Part shown: positions 16,435 through 24,954 of the stretch, piece by piece
Position numbering within the stretch: the stretch's first letter is position 1
Layout: each line of letters begins with the position of its first letter
Assembly (NCBI GenBank): GCA_013289825.1
Contig: JABCZF010000042.1
Coordinates: forward strand, 1 to 34,645
Direction: 5' to 3'
DNA from: Acidobacteriota bacterium
Lineage (GTDB): Bacteria; Acidobacteriota; Terriglobia; Acidiferrales; UBA7541
DNA: 34,645 nt
The notes under the pieces: generated by a model
The model's input: the letters and a program-made list of their open reading frames with translations, nothing else
Told to the model about the DNA's origin: nothing
Databases searched by the model: none
Translations under genes and position numbers: made by a program

Positions 16435-19400
16435 ATGCAAGTGGCACTTGGGGGCTTGTTTTCGGTTCGAAGCGTTTGCGCGAGGCTGGCGCTGCTCTTG
16501 CTTTCCTTCGGGGTGTGCGACCTGGCGCGCGCTCAGTCTACCGCATCGCTAAACGGCACCGTCACCGATCCTGCCGGAGCGACGATTCCCCAGGCCAAGG
16601 TAAGCGCGACCAACCAGTCCACCGGGGTGGTATCGGGTACTCAGACCGACGGAGCGGGCGCCTATCTTTTCCCGGCCCTGCCGATTGGCACCTATCGCCT
16701 TGAGGTTATCGCTTCCGGTTTCCAGACGGCTGTCATTTCCAGCCTCAAACTCGATGTAGCGACCTCCGTCACTCAAAATATCGAGGTAAGAGTTGGCAAC
16801 GCGACCGAAAGAATTGAAATTGTTGCCGACGCAGCGATTATCGAAACCACTACGAACAGCATGGGCCAGGTGATCAACGACAAGACCGTGCAGGAAATCC
16901 CTTTGAATGGCCGGCACTTTACGGATCTCAGCCTGCTAACACCGGGCACAATGACGCCTCCGGCAAACGGTTTTTTGTCGGCCCCTTTACGCGGACAAGG
17001 CTCGTTCGGAATCAACACCGCGGGCCAGCGCGAGGACACCACCAACTGGCTGGTCAACGGCATCAACCTCAACGACAACGTTCAGAACCAGATCACGTTT
17101 CAGCCCCCGATCGACACCCTCGCAGAATCCAAAATCGACAACTCCGCCTTCCCCGCGGAGTATGGGCGGAATGCTGGCGCGATCGTAAACCTTGCCACTC
17201 GCTCCGGAACCAACCAGTACCACGGAGAAGCGTTTGACTTCTTCCGGAACAACGCTTTGGACGCGCGGAACTTTTTCAACTCATCTGTAAGTGCGACCGG
17301 CGCGCCCCTCCCGCAAGCGCCTTTCAAGCGCAACGAATTCGGCGCTTCTTTTGGTGGGCCTATCAAGAAGAATAAGGCTTTTTTCTTCGTTGCCTACGAA
17401 GCCCTCCGCCAGCACCAAAGCCTGACCGTCTCGACCACCGTTCCCAGCCAAAACGACCGCGCGGCGGTTACCTCCCCGGCGGTCAAGAGTTTGTTGGCGC
17501 TAGTGCCCGCAGCCAACCAGATCGGATCTGGCGCGGCTGGAAACGCCGCTACTTTCAATCTGTTCACCGGCGGAGCACTCGCCAATGTATCGCTCAACCA
17601 GGGATCCGCTGACCTCGATTTTGAACTGACCCAAAATGATCGCATTCATGGATACTACGTCGTTCAAAAAGACCTTCGCCAAGAGCCCACGGCAGGGGGC
17701 GCGATCGGAGCAGACATTCCCGGATTCGGTGACACCCGCTCCGGTTTCCGGCAACTGATGACTTTCAGCGAGGATCATACTTTTAGCCCCTCCCTGGCGA
17801 ATACTGTCCGCCTCGGATTTAACCGCATCCACTTGACGTTCACACCCAACGGTCTCCTCGACCCGGCAGCCTTCAACATCACTTTGCCTCCGGGATCTCC
17901 GGTCGGCTCAGGACTTCCGTTCTTCAACGTTGCCGGCACTTTAGGCTTTGGCGGACCGACCGGTGAACCACAAGGCCGCGGCGACACCACCGTTGTTTTG
18001 AATGACACGCTGAGCTGGCTCAAGGGCCGGCATTCGTTGGCTTTCGGCGGGGAAGTCCGCCGCGCTTACAACAACAACATCGCCGAAAATGTAGGAAGCT
18101 TTAATTTCACTTCCTTTGCTAACTTCCTCGCCGACCAGTCCAATGCCTTTACGGATCAGCTCGGTTCGGGAAATGACAAGATTCTGCAGCCCTCGTACGA
18201 AGCATTTGCGCGGGACAGCTTCAAATGGAAATCGAACTTCACCATTAATATCGGTCTCCGTTATGCTTGGAACTCATCTCCGTCAGAAGCCGCGAATCAC
18301 TTTACGAATTTCGATGCCTCGACGGGCACGCTTATTTCGTCTCCGCAGCCCTACCACACGAACAACAAGAACTTCCAGCCACGCATCGGATTCGCATGGG
18401 ATCCCTTCAAGGACGGCAAAACCTCGGTCCGCGCCGCGTATGCGATCATGACGCAGGATCCCACGACCAATACTGTTTCCGGGCTCAGTTCCAATCCCCC
18501 GTTCGCGTTGCCCCTTTCGGTCAACTCCGCGACAAGCAGCATTACGCTGGAAAACCCTTCTGCGGCCATCACCGGTGTCAGCCTGGGCCCTAGCGCGATT
18601 AACCCCTCTTATGACGACATGTACGCCCAGGACTGGAATCTCACTGTCCAGCGACAACTCAGTTCTTCTCTCGGCCTCGAAGTGGCGTATGTGGGGATGA
18701 AGGCGACTCACCTCCAGCTAACGCAGAATATCAATCAACCGTTCGTCACTGGGGATATCTACGGTTCAACAAAGCCTTTTCCGTCGCTGCCCTTGACTAG
18801 CTCGGTACTGCCGGCGCAGTGCGCTCCTCCCAACCACGTTTGCCCTTTTGGAAACATCAATCAAGTGAACGCCGGAGGAAACTCCAACTACAACGCACTC
18901 TGGGCCACGGTGAACAAACACTTCTCTGGCGGCTTCGAGCTTCTCGCTTCCTACACCTACTCGAAATCGCTGGACTACAACTCACTTTCTACCGGAGAGA
19001 CCTACGTCATTCAAAACGCCTATAATCCGCGAGGCGACTATGGCCCCTCGGAGTTTGACGCGCGTCACCGTTTCGTTCTTAGCGGCTTTTACGAACTTCC
19101 CTTCAAGTCTAACCGTTTGGTAGCGGGCTGGCAGCTTGGCATCATCACCCAAGCACAAACCGGAAATCCGCTCAATCCCACACTGGCCATCGGCCCGGGA
19201 CCGGGAATTTCTCTTACCGTGAGGCCCGATGTGACCGGCGCGATCCAGACAACGGGAGACCCTTCGCAGTGGTTCTCCAACAAGACCGTGTTCGTCGCTC
19301 CCTGCGTTGCAGCCGTGCTTCCCGCAACGCTGCCGACCTGCCATCCGGGCGACTTGGGCCGCGATTCCATCACTGGACCCAATTTCCTGAACACCGATTT

Positions 19401-19608
19401 CTCGGTCACCAAGAACACCAAGATCACCGAGAGATTCACTCTGCAGTTCCGCAGCGAGATGTTCGATGTGTTCAACCATCCCAATTTTGGGGATCCGGTT
19501 CTGACGACTACCAGCTCATCCTTCGGAAAGATTCTGTCTACGCGATTCCCAACGGGTGACTTCGGCTCTTCACGGCAAATCCAGTTTGCTCTGAAGTTGC
19601 TCTTCTAA
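16435..19608 (+). CDS. Oar-like TonB-dependent outer-membrane receptor
   Basis: The 1057-residue protein starts with a signal peptide (ARLALLLLSFGVCDLARAQ) and then a carboxypeptidase-regulatory-like beta-sandwich (about 35-120: SLNGTVTDPAGATIPQAKVS, GTYRLEVIASGFQT). A plug domain follows (VINDKTVQEIPLNGRHFTDL), then a large beta-barrel with many aromatic-flanked strands. It ends FALKLLF, with the C-terminal Phe that the barrel-assembly machinery recognises. The start ATG has GGAGG nine bases upstream. These receptors are abundant in Acidobacteriota and are thought to import oligomers using TonB energy; the ligand is unknown. No partner SusD-like gene is adjacent, so it is a solitary receptor. 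Confidence 0.93.
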   Translation: MQVALGGLFSVRSVCARLALLLLSFGVCDLARAQSTASLNGTVTDPAGATIPQAKVSATNQSTGVVSGTQTDGAGAYLFPALPIGTYRLEVIASGFQTAVISSLKLDVATSVTQNIEVRVGNATERIEIVADAAIIETTTNSMGQVINDKTVQEIPLNGRHFTDLSLLTPGTMTPPANGFLSAPLRGQGSFGINTAGQREDTTNWLVNGINLNDNVQNQITFQPPIDTLAESKIDNSAFPAEYGRNAGAIVNLATRSGTNQYHGEAFDFFRNNALDARNFFNSSVSATGAPLPQAPFKRNEFGASFGGPIKKNKAFFFVAYEALRQHQSLTVSTTVPSQNDRAAVTSPAVKSLLALVPAANQIGSGAAGNAATFNLFTGGALANVSLNQGSADLDFELTQNDRIHGYYVVQKDLRQEPTAGGAIGADIPGFGDTRSGFRQLMTFSEDHTFSPSLANTVRLGFNRIHLTFTPNGLLDPAAFNITLPPGSPVGSGLPFFNVAGTLGFGGPTGEPQGRGDTTVVLNDTLSWLKGRHSLAFGGEVRRAYNNNIAENVGSFNFTSFANFLADQSNAFTDQLGSGNDKILQPSYEAFARDSFKWKSNFTINIGLRYAWNSSPSEAANHFTNFDASTGTLISSPQPYHTNNKNFQPRIGFAWDPFKDGKTSVRAAYAIMTQDPTTNTVSGLSSNPPFALPLSVNSATSSITLENPSAAITGVSLGPSAINPSYDDMYAQDWNLTVQRQLSSSLGLEVAYVGMKATHLQLTQNINQPFVTGDIYGSTKPFPSLPLTSSVLPAQCAPPNHVCPFGNINQVNAGGNSNYNALWATVNKHFSGGFELLASYTYSKSLDYNSLSTGETYVIQNAYNPRGDYGPSEFDARHRFVLSGFYELPFKSNRLVAGWQLGIITQAQTGNPLNPTLAIGPGPGISLTVRPDVTGAIQTTGDPSQWFSNKTVFVAPCVAAVLPATLPTCHPGDLGRDSITGPNFLNTDFSVTKNTKITERFTLQFRSEMFDVFNHPNFGDPVLTTTSSSFGKILSTRFPTGDFGSSRQIQFALKLLF

Positions 19609-19635
19609 GGGTCTGGCGACCCTTCCTCCGGCGAA

Positions 19636-19653
19636 GGCGGGCTTGGGCCCGCC
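19636..19653 (+). terminator. GC-rich hairpin after the TonB-dependent receptor
   Basis: ggcgggc/gcccgcc form a 7-bp stem with loop ttgg, 28 bp after the receptor stop. No proper T-run follows, so it may be an mRNA-end stabilising hairpin or a weak terminator. Confidence 0.4.
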
Positions 19654-19817
19654 TGCGCTGCTTTGTATCGTGTTCTTCCTTCCGATCGATCCACTTTTCC
19701 TGACCTCGAATTGTTCGGGAGAACAACTTCTAGTGCACAAATCCTTCTCTCGGCGGCTGCCCTCCTGGTTTTCGGATACAATGGAAAACAGTCTTAAGAC
19801 TGGACTCCGAGGATAGA

Positions 19818-20690
19818 GTGATTCACCGCAACGTCTTTCATAACGAAAGCTTGCTGCCAATCGAAAAGGTGCGGCTTTCGCCCGGCCAGGCTGGCCTGAT
19901 CTGCGGATGGGGGCTCTTCACCACGCTGCGCATCTTCCACGGTGAAGCTTTCGCTTACGAGCGCCATTGGCGGCGGCTGGAAAAAGACGCCGGCATGATC
20001 CACCTTCCCATGCCGTACACTTCGGCCAAAGTCCGCCTCAATCTCCACGAAGTCATCCGCGGCAATCAAGTCACGGAAGGCTGCGCGCGCATTTATCTGG
20101 TCTACAACCAGGTCGGCTTTTGGCAGAGCGACGAAAAACATCCCGAGGTGGATCTCATTATTTATACCGCGCCGCTGCCGCAATATCACGAGCCGGTGCG
20201 ACTTGCTGTCCGCGAACAGGGCCGCCACGCGGCTTCGCCTCTGGCCGGCGTCAAAACCACTTCGTGGCTGCAAAATGTTTGGTCCGTCGCTGAGGCCCAA
20301 AAAGAAGGTTTCGACGAAGTCGTACTTCTGAACGAGCGCGGCGAAGTTGCCGAGTGCACCGCCGCCAATATCTTCGCCGTGAAAAGCGGCAAGGTTTTCA
20401 CACCGCCTCTGAATTCCGGCTGCCTCGAAGGCGTCACGCGCGGCATCCTCTTCGAAATCGCTCCTGAAGCGGGCGTTGCGGTCATCGAGCAAGCCCTTCA
20501 CCCCGAAGATCTTTATTCCGCAGACGAAATTTTTATCTCTTCGACGAACCGCAATCTTATCGGCGTCGGCGAAATCAACGGCCACAAGATTGCCGCCGCT
20601 CCCGGCCCCGTCACGCACCAGCTTAACGATCTCTTCGACGCCTATGTCGCGGACTACGTCACCCGCCGTCTCGCCGCTGCCTCCCACTGA
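19818..20690 (+). CDS. Class IV aminotransferase-fold PLP enzyme
   Basis: The family includes branched-chain aminotransferase, D-amino acid aminotransferase and aminodeoxychorismate lyase. The 290-residue protein shows the fold signatures: SPGQAGLICGWGLFTTLRI near the amino end, the PLP lysine in GVKTTSWLQNV (Lys146), NERGEVAECTAANIFAV and SGCLEGVTRG. The start is GTG 19818 with GAGGA upstream. The ECTAANIF stretch differs from the EGSGENIF of typical IlvE. I therefore cannot choose between an aminotransferase and a 4-amino-4-deoxychorismate lyase. Neighbours give no pathway clue. Confidence 0.85.
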   Translation: MIHRNVFHNESLLPIEKVRLSPGQAGLICGWGLFTTLRIFHGEAFAYERHWRRLEKDAGMIHLPMPYTSAKVRLNLHEVIRGNQVTEGCARIYLVYNQVGFWQSDEKHPEVDLIIYTAPLPQYHEPVRLAVREQGRHAASPLAGVKTTSWLQNVWSVAEAQKEGFDEVVLLNERGEVAECTAANIFAVKSGKVFTPPLNSGCLEGVTRGILFEIAPEAGVAVIEQALHPEDLYSADEIFISSTNRNLIGVGEINGHKIAAAPGPVTHQLNDLFDAYVADYVTRRLAAASH

Positions 20691-20878
20691 TCCGGCGCTA
20701 CTCTAAACTTCTAAACTAGGCGTCCGGCGCGTTCCCGCGAACCGTTAGTGGAGCCGTTTCCGACCGAACAACCGGCCATCGAAGGTCCAAGGCATATGCA
20801 GTGCGAACTTCTAAGGGGCTTGCACATTCACTTTCACATTCACTTCACAACGCTTGCGAGCGAATTTGGGCGCGCCTA

Positions 20879-20915
20879 TCGCGAAAGGGGTAGATTGCTC
20901 GCGAAAAGGGTTAGA
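20879..20915. repeat. Direct repeat pair of unknown role
   Basis: Two near-identical copies, tcgcgaaaggggtaga at 20879-20894 and tcgcgaaaagggttaga at 20899-20915, offset by 20 bp. They lie in the gene-poor stretch between the aminotransferase and the small Cys-rich genes. The spacing of about two helical turns would suit a binding site. Confidence 0.45.
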
Positions 20916-20958
20916 CGGCGATGGAACCAGCAACTGGTGGAAAACTGGCGTAGCTGGA

Positions 20959-21174
20959 TTATTTAACCTTGGCATTTTTCGTTCGAGGGTGTTCAGCGCA
21001 ATCATGAGCGGCAAATTCTTTATCGCGCCGCCGCTCGTACTTCTCCATCATTTCCGCGAGCGAGTCGCCGCCGGGTGGCCCCGACGGAGTGAACACCCAT
21101 GCGCATTCAGAGCAGCCACTGCCCTGAAAACCCGGCCCTTCAATCCATATCAGCGTGCGGCGCGTAGCCATCAT
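20959..21174 (-). CDS. Small Cys-containing protein of unknown function
   Basis: A 71-residue protein, MMATRRTLIWIEGPGFQGSG..., with a CSEC pair, then WVFTPSGPPGGDSLAEMMEKYERRRDKEFAAHDCAEH. The CxxC plus later His/Cys could bind one metal ion, like a half zinc ribbon. The ATG has GAGG six bases upstream. I recall similar short proteins in Acidobacteriota but cannot confirm that here. It is 33 bp behind the next small gene on the same strand. Function is unknown; likely a real gene. Confidence 0.68.
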   Translation of the reverse strand: MMATRRTLIWIEGPGFQGSGCSECAWVFTPSGPPGGDSLAEMMEKYERRRDKEFAAHDCAEHPRTKNAKVK

Positions 21175-21207
21175 TGGAAGCCTCTTGCGGTGTGCGCAGT
21201 TGATGCT

Positions 21208-21432
21208 CTAGGCCTTCCTGGTCCTTGGCGACCGGCTGGCCTTGGATTTGTGTTGAACCGACCAGCGGAAAAAACGATAGTCACATTGTTCGCATCGATA
21301 CGGCCGAATCCGCAGGAAGACCAGTAGGAGCTCAACAGTTCCTCTGGTTCTAGATTCGTGGGTCAGATCACTCTGGCAGTCGGGGCAGGAAATCGACACC
21401 TTATCCTTCTTCCGGGAGGGCAGGAACGGCAT
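21208..21432 (-). CDS. Small zinc-ribbon-like protein of unknown function
   Basis: From ATG 21432 this is a 74-residue protein with SCPDCQSDLTHESRTRGTVELLLVFLRIRPYRCEQCDYRFFRW, two CxxC pairs about 30 residues apart. This is a classic zinc-ribbon layout. A hydrophobic ELLLVFLRI stretch lies between them. The frame is open upstream to 21585, so the true start is uncertain; upstream codons look unlike the rest. It is likely co-transcribed with the 71-residue gene. Function is unknown. Confidence 0.62.
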   Translation of the reverse strand: MPFLPSRKKDKVSISCPDCQSDLTHESRTRGTVELLLVFLRIRPYRCEQCDYRFFRWSVQHKSKASRSPRTRKA

Positions 21433-21842
21433 GTCCGCCGGTATCCTCGATCTTTGGATCGAGCTCCTGCCTGAGTCTCCTATCGGCGACATACTTACGG
21501 TCAGGAGTGTCCTGGTCCAGCCGGTAAAACCTCCAAAAGCGCATCGGGTAAATCCTTTAAAGCCCGTGGGTGGCACCGACCGCAAGTCTAAGACGATTGT
21601 TGATGCCGCTCGATAAGCACGAAGGCTTGGTCAAGAGACCGTGGGGTATTGCCATGCCCGAGAGCCGCCTAGTTCTTGGGTGGCGGAGGGTCGAAATGCT
21701 GAAACTCTCATGGCCCGAATGACCGGGCCACGCGGAAACCGGAAACGGCGCGCCTGCTACCGCGACCTCTTCTTTTGACAATCGAGAGAAGCGTCGTATA
21801 CTCCTCTAGATTCCCCAGAGATAGAGACGCCAAGGATCGCGA
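21433..21842. other. Intergenic region upstream of the PadR gene
   Basis: About 410 bp. The minus-strand frame of the zinc-ribbon gene stays open to 21585, so part of this may be its true amino end. The right end holds the promoter at 21775-21802. Nothing else is recognised. Confidence 0.5.
21775..21802 (+). promoter_or_regulatory. Sigma-70 promoter of the PadR-permease operon
   Basis: TTGACA (21775-21780), a 16-bp spacer and TATACT (21797-21802), one mismatch from the -10 consensus. Transcription should start near 21809, 34 nt before padR. PadR regulators often repress their own promoter, so the region just downstream is the natural place for an operator; I see only a weak inverted repeat there. 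Confidence 0.82.
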
Positions 21843-22178
21843 ATGACCGACACGTCCGCCACTCTCGTGCAAGGCACCCTGGACATGCTCATCCTCAAAA
21901 CTCTCGTTCTCGAACCTCTTCACGGTTGGGGGATCTCGCAAAGAATTCAACAATTAAGCCGCGGCGTTTTCGAAGTGAATCCCGGCTCGTTGTTCCCTGC
22001 CTTCCGCCGCCTTGAGCGCGCGGGCCTGCTCGAATGCGAGTGGAGGACCTCGGAAAATAATCGTCGCGCAAAATACTACTCACTGACAAAAGCCGGCCGT
22101 CAAAAGCTGCGAAGCGAGACCCAAGAGTGGGAGCGGCAGGTCGCCGCGATCGCAAGAATTCTCGAGACCGCTTCGTAG
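21843..22178 (+). CDS. PadR-family transcriptional regulator
   Basis: The 111-residue protein is a compact winged-helix regulator: LVQGTLDMLILKTLVLEPLHGWGISQRIQQLS, then NPGSLFPAFRRLERAGLLECEW with the recognition helix, and the wing RRAKYYSLTKAGRQKL, followed by a short dimerisation helix. It is the short subfamily-2 type. It lies 16 bp upstream of the permease gene in the same direction, an arrangement seen repeatedly with acidobacterial permeases. It probably controls that operon in response to an unknown signal. Confidence 0.93.
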   Translation: MTDTSATLVQGTLDMLILKTLVLEPLHGWGISQRIQQLSRGVFEVNPGSLFPAFRRLERAGLLECEWRTSENNRRAKYYSLTKAGRQKLRSETQEWERQVAAIARILETAS

Positions 22179-22194
22179 TTCGTAGGAGGACGCC

Positions 22195-24918
22195 ATGGGA
22201 CTCTGGACAAATCTCTCCGCTGGCCTCCGCGGTCTGGTCCGCAAACATCAAGCCGAGCAGGAACTCGACGACGAGTTGCGCGATTTTCTGGAAAAATCCG
22301 CCGCCGAAAAGATGCGCGCGGGGATGGCCCGCGAAAAAGCCCGCCGCGCGGCGCGCCTGGAAATGGGCGGAGTGGAAGCGGTGAAAGAAAACGTCCGGTC
22401 TGCCAGCTGGGAGACGCACCTCGAATCTCTTTGGAGCGACCTGCGCTTTGGCGCCCGCCTCCTGCGCTTCAATCCCGTCTTCGCCGGCGCCGCGATTCTC
22501 TCCCTGGCGCTCGGGATCGGCGCAAACACCGCCATCTTTCAACTCCTCGACGCAGTGCGCCTGCGCACCCTGCCGGTTAAGAATCCACAAGAGATCGCCA
22601 GAGTCGCGATCGATAAACGTACTGGCGCGAGCGGAGACTTCACGAGCCGCTACTCCGATCTCACCTACTCCATGTGGTTAGAAATTCACGCGCAGCAGCG
22701 GGCTTTTTCGAATCTTTTTGCATGGAGTCCTGCTCAGTTCAACATCGCGCCCAGCGGCGAAGTTCACAGTGTTCAAGGCCTGTGGGTCAGCGGCGAATTT
22801 TTTCAAACGCTCGGCCTCGAACCCGCTCTCGGCCGCTTTTTGAATTCCGCGGACGACACCCCAGGTTGCGCACCGGGTGGAGCGGTCATCAGCTATTCCT
22901 TTTGGCAGCACGAATTTGGCGGCGACCGCTCGGTCATTGGCCGCGCGTTTACCCTCAACCGGCTTCCGTTTGAGATCATCGGCGTTGCTCCCGCCGATTT
23001 TTATGGCGTCGAAGTTGGGCGGTACTTCGACGTCGCTGTTCCGCTCTGCACGGAGCCCGCGATTATGGGCGAGGACAGCCAGATGAAAATCCGCTCCGGA
23101 TGGTGGCTCGCTTCCATGGGGCGACTGAAACCCGGCTGGACCATTCAACGCGCGACGTCGCAATTGCAGGCTATCTCCCCCGCGCTGTTTGAGGCGACCC
23201 TGCCCGCCGATTACAACCCCGAGAGCACCAAACACTTCCTCGCCAACAGGTTGGGCGCCTTTTCTGCCGACTCCGGGGTTTCGGATCTGCGCAAAGATTA
23301 TGAGCACCCTTTGTGGCTGCTTCTTGCACTCGCCGCTCTTGTGCTGCTCATCGCTTCCGCAAATCTTGCCAACCTCATGCTGGCACGCGCCAGCGCACGG
23401 GAAAAGGAGATGGGCTTGCGCATGGCTGTGGGGGCCAGCCGCAGCAGATTGATCCGCCAACTCCTCGCAGAAAGCCTCTTGCTCGCCGCTGTCGGAGCAG
23501 TTCTTGGAGCGCTTTTGGCGCACAACCTGAGTCAGTTACTGGTCGCCTCGCTGAGCACCCAGCATGATCCGCTCTTTGTGGCACTGGGTACCGACTGGCG
23601 GGTGTTTGGTTTCACGGCTGTGCTTGCCGTGCTCACTTGCATCTTTTTTGGATTGGCGCCCGCGGTGCGCGCCACCAGTGTGTCTCCCGGCGTGGTACTC
23701 AAAGAGGGCAGCCGCGGCACGACGGAGGGCCACGGACGTTTCGGCTTTCGACGCATCCTGGTCGTCTCGCAGATTGCGCTATCGCTCACTCTTCTGGTCG
23801 GCGCTCTGCTGTTCGCACGAAGCCTGGCCAAGTTGACGGCCGTCGAGACCGGCTTCCGGCAAACCGGCATTCTCGTCACCGACATCGATTTCAGCTCTCT
23901 CAAGCTCTCTGGCGAGCGTCGCATTAGCTTTGGCAACGAACTCCTCAGCCGCATCCGGGCGATTCCGGGGGTGGAGAACGCGGCAACCGCGGAAACCGTG
24001 CCGCTGAGCGGCAACGGGGAGTTTCATGACATTCTGCCGGGAATCTCGGACCCGCCCACGGAGCAAAATCCCGTTTCGGCTTTCAATCACGTCAGCCCCG
24101 GATTTTTCCAGACGCTTCAAACACCCCTACTGGCAGGCCGCGATTTCAATGACCACGACGTGGCGGGTTCCCCGCTGGTGGCCATCGTCAATGAAACCAT
24201 GGCCCGCCAGGTCTTCAAGACCAGCAACCCGGTGGGCACGATGTTCCGGGTGCGCCGGCTAAGTAAAATCAGCGGACCGTTCGAAATCGTGGGCTTGGTG
24301 AAGGACACCAAGTACGGCGACTTGCGAGAGGAGCCGCTGCAAATCGTCTATCTCCCCCTTCTCGAGAGCCCACGTCCCGATCAAGATTCGCAAATCCTTA
24401 TTCGTTCACGCTTGCCGCTTCCTGAGCTCACGTCAGCCGTTAAAGATGCTGCAAGCTCCGCGCATCCCGGTCTCGACTTAACCTTCTTCAGCTTTCCCAC
24501 CTTGATCGAAGAAGGCTTGTTGCGCGATCGATTGATGGCCAAGTTATCTGGGTTCTTCGGCGTGCTCGCTGTTCTCCTGGCCGTGATTGGCTTATACGGA
24601 GTGATCTCCTACATGGTCGCCCGACGCCGCAATGAGATTGGCATTCGCATGTCTCTTGGCGCCGGTCGCGGCGCCATCATCGCTCTCGTCCTGCGCGAAT
24701 CTTTCTGGCTGCTCTCGATTGGACTATCGCTCGGAATAGCTCTCTCGCTGGCGGCCTCCCGAGCCGCTGCTTCCCTGCTCTTCGGCTTGAAGCCCCACGA
24801 CGCCGCAACGTTTATCATGGCGACAGTGATCCTCGCCACCATCGCGTTAGTGGCAAGCTACATTCCCGCGCTCCGCGCCTCCCGGCTGGACCCCATGGAT
24901 GCCTTGCGGAACGAATAG
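22195..24918 (+). CDS. Duplicated FtsX/MacB-type permease without ATPase (ADOP family)
   Basis: The 907-residue membrane protein has an amino-terminal cytoplasmic helical region and a first membrane segment (FNPVFAGAAILSLALGIGANTAIF). A MacB-like periplasmic core follows, then an FtsX block with three helices (LLLALAALVLLIASANLANLMLA... to ...LGALLAHNLSQLLV). A second core and a C-terminal FtsX block follow (FFGVLAVLLAVIGLYGVISYMV to DPMDALRNE). This layout fits the acidobacterial duplicated orphan permease family. No ATP-binding domain is present in it or next to it. The ATG has GGAGG five bases upstream. The substrate is unknown; MacB relatives are mechanotransmission exporters. Confidence 0.9.
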   Translation: MGLWTNLSAGLRGLVRKHQAEQELDDELRDFLEKSAAEKMRAGMAREKARRAARLEMGGVEAVKENVRSASWETHLESLWSDLRFGARLLRFNPVFAGAAILSLALGIGANTAIFQLLDAVRLRTLPVKNPQEIARVAIDKRTGASGDFTSRYSDLTYSMWLEIHAQQRAFSNLFAWSPAQFNIAPSGEVHSVQGLWVSGEFFQTLGLEPALGRFLNSADDTPGCAPGGAVISYSFWQHEFGGDRSVIGRAFTLNRLPFEIIGVAPADFYGVEVGRYFDVAVPLCTEPAIMGEDSQMKIRSGWWLASMGRLKPGWTIQRATSQLQAISPALFEATLPADYNPESTKHFLANRLGAFSADSGVSDLRKDYEHPLWLLLALAALVLLIASANLANLMLARASAREKEMGLRMAVGASRSRLIRQLLAESLLLAAVGAVLGALLAHNLSQLLVASLSTQHDPLFVALGTDWRVFGFTAVLAVLTCIFFGLAPAVRATSVSPGVVLKEGSRGTTEGHGRFGFRRILVVSQIALSLTLLVGALLFARSLAKLTAVETGFRQTGILVTDIDFSSLKLSGERRISFGNELLSRIRAIPGVENAATAETVPLSGNGEFHDILPGISDPPTEQNPVSAFNHVSPGFFQTLQTPLLAGRDFNDHDVAGSPLVAIVNETMARQVFKTSNPVGTMFRVRRLSKISGPFEIVGLVKDTKYGDLREEPLQIVYLPLLESPRPDQDSQILIRSRLPLPELTSAVKDAASSAHPGLDLTFFSFPTLIEEGLLRDRLMAKLSGFFGVLAVLLAVIGLYGVISYMVARRRNEIGIRMSLGAGRGAIIALVLRESFWLLSIGLSLGIALSLAASRAAASLLFGLKPHDAATFIMATVILATIALVASYIPALRASRLDPMDALRNE

Positions 24919-24954
24919 CTCCCCTGCGTGCTACAATCGCGTCGCGAGCATCCC

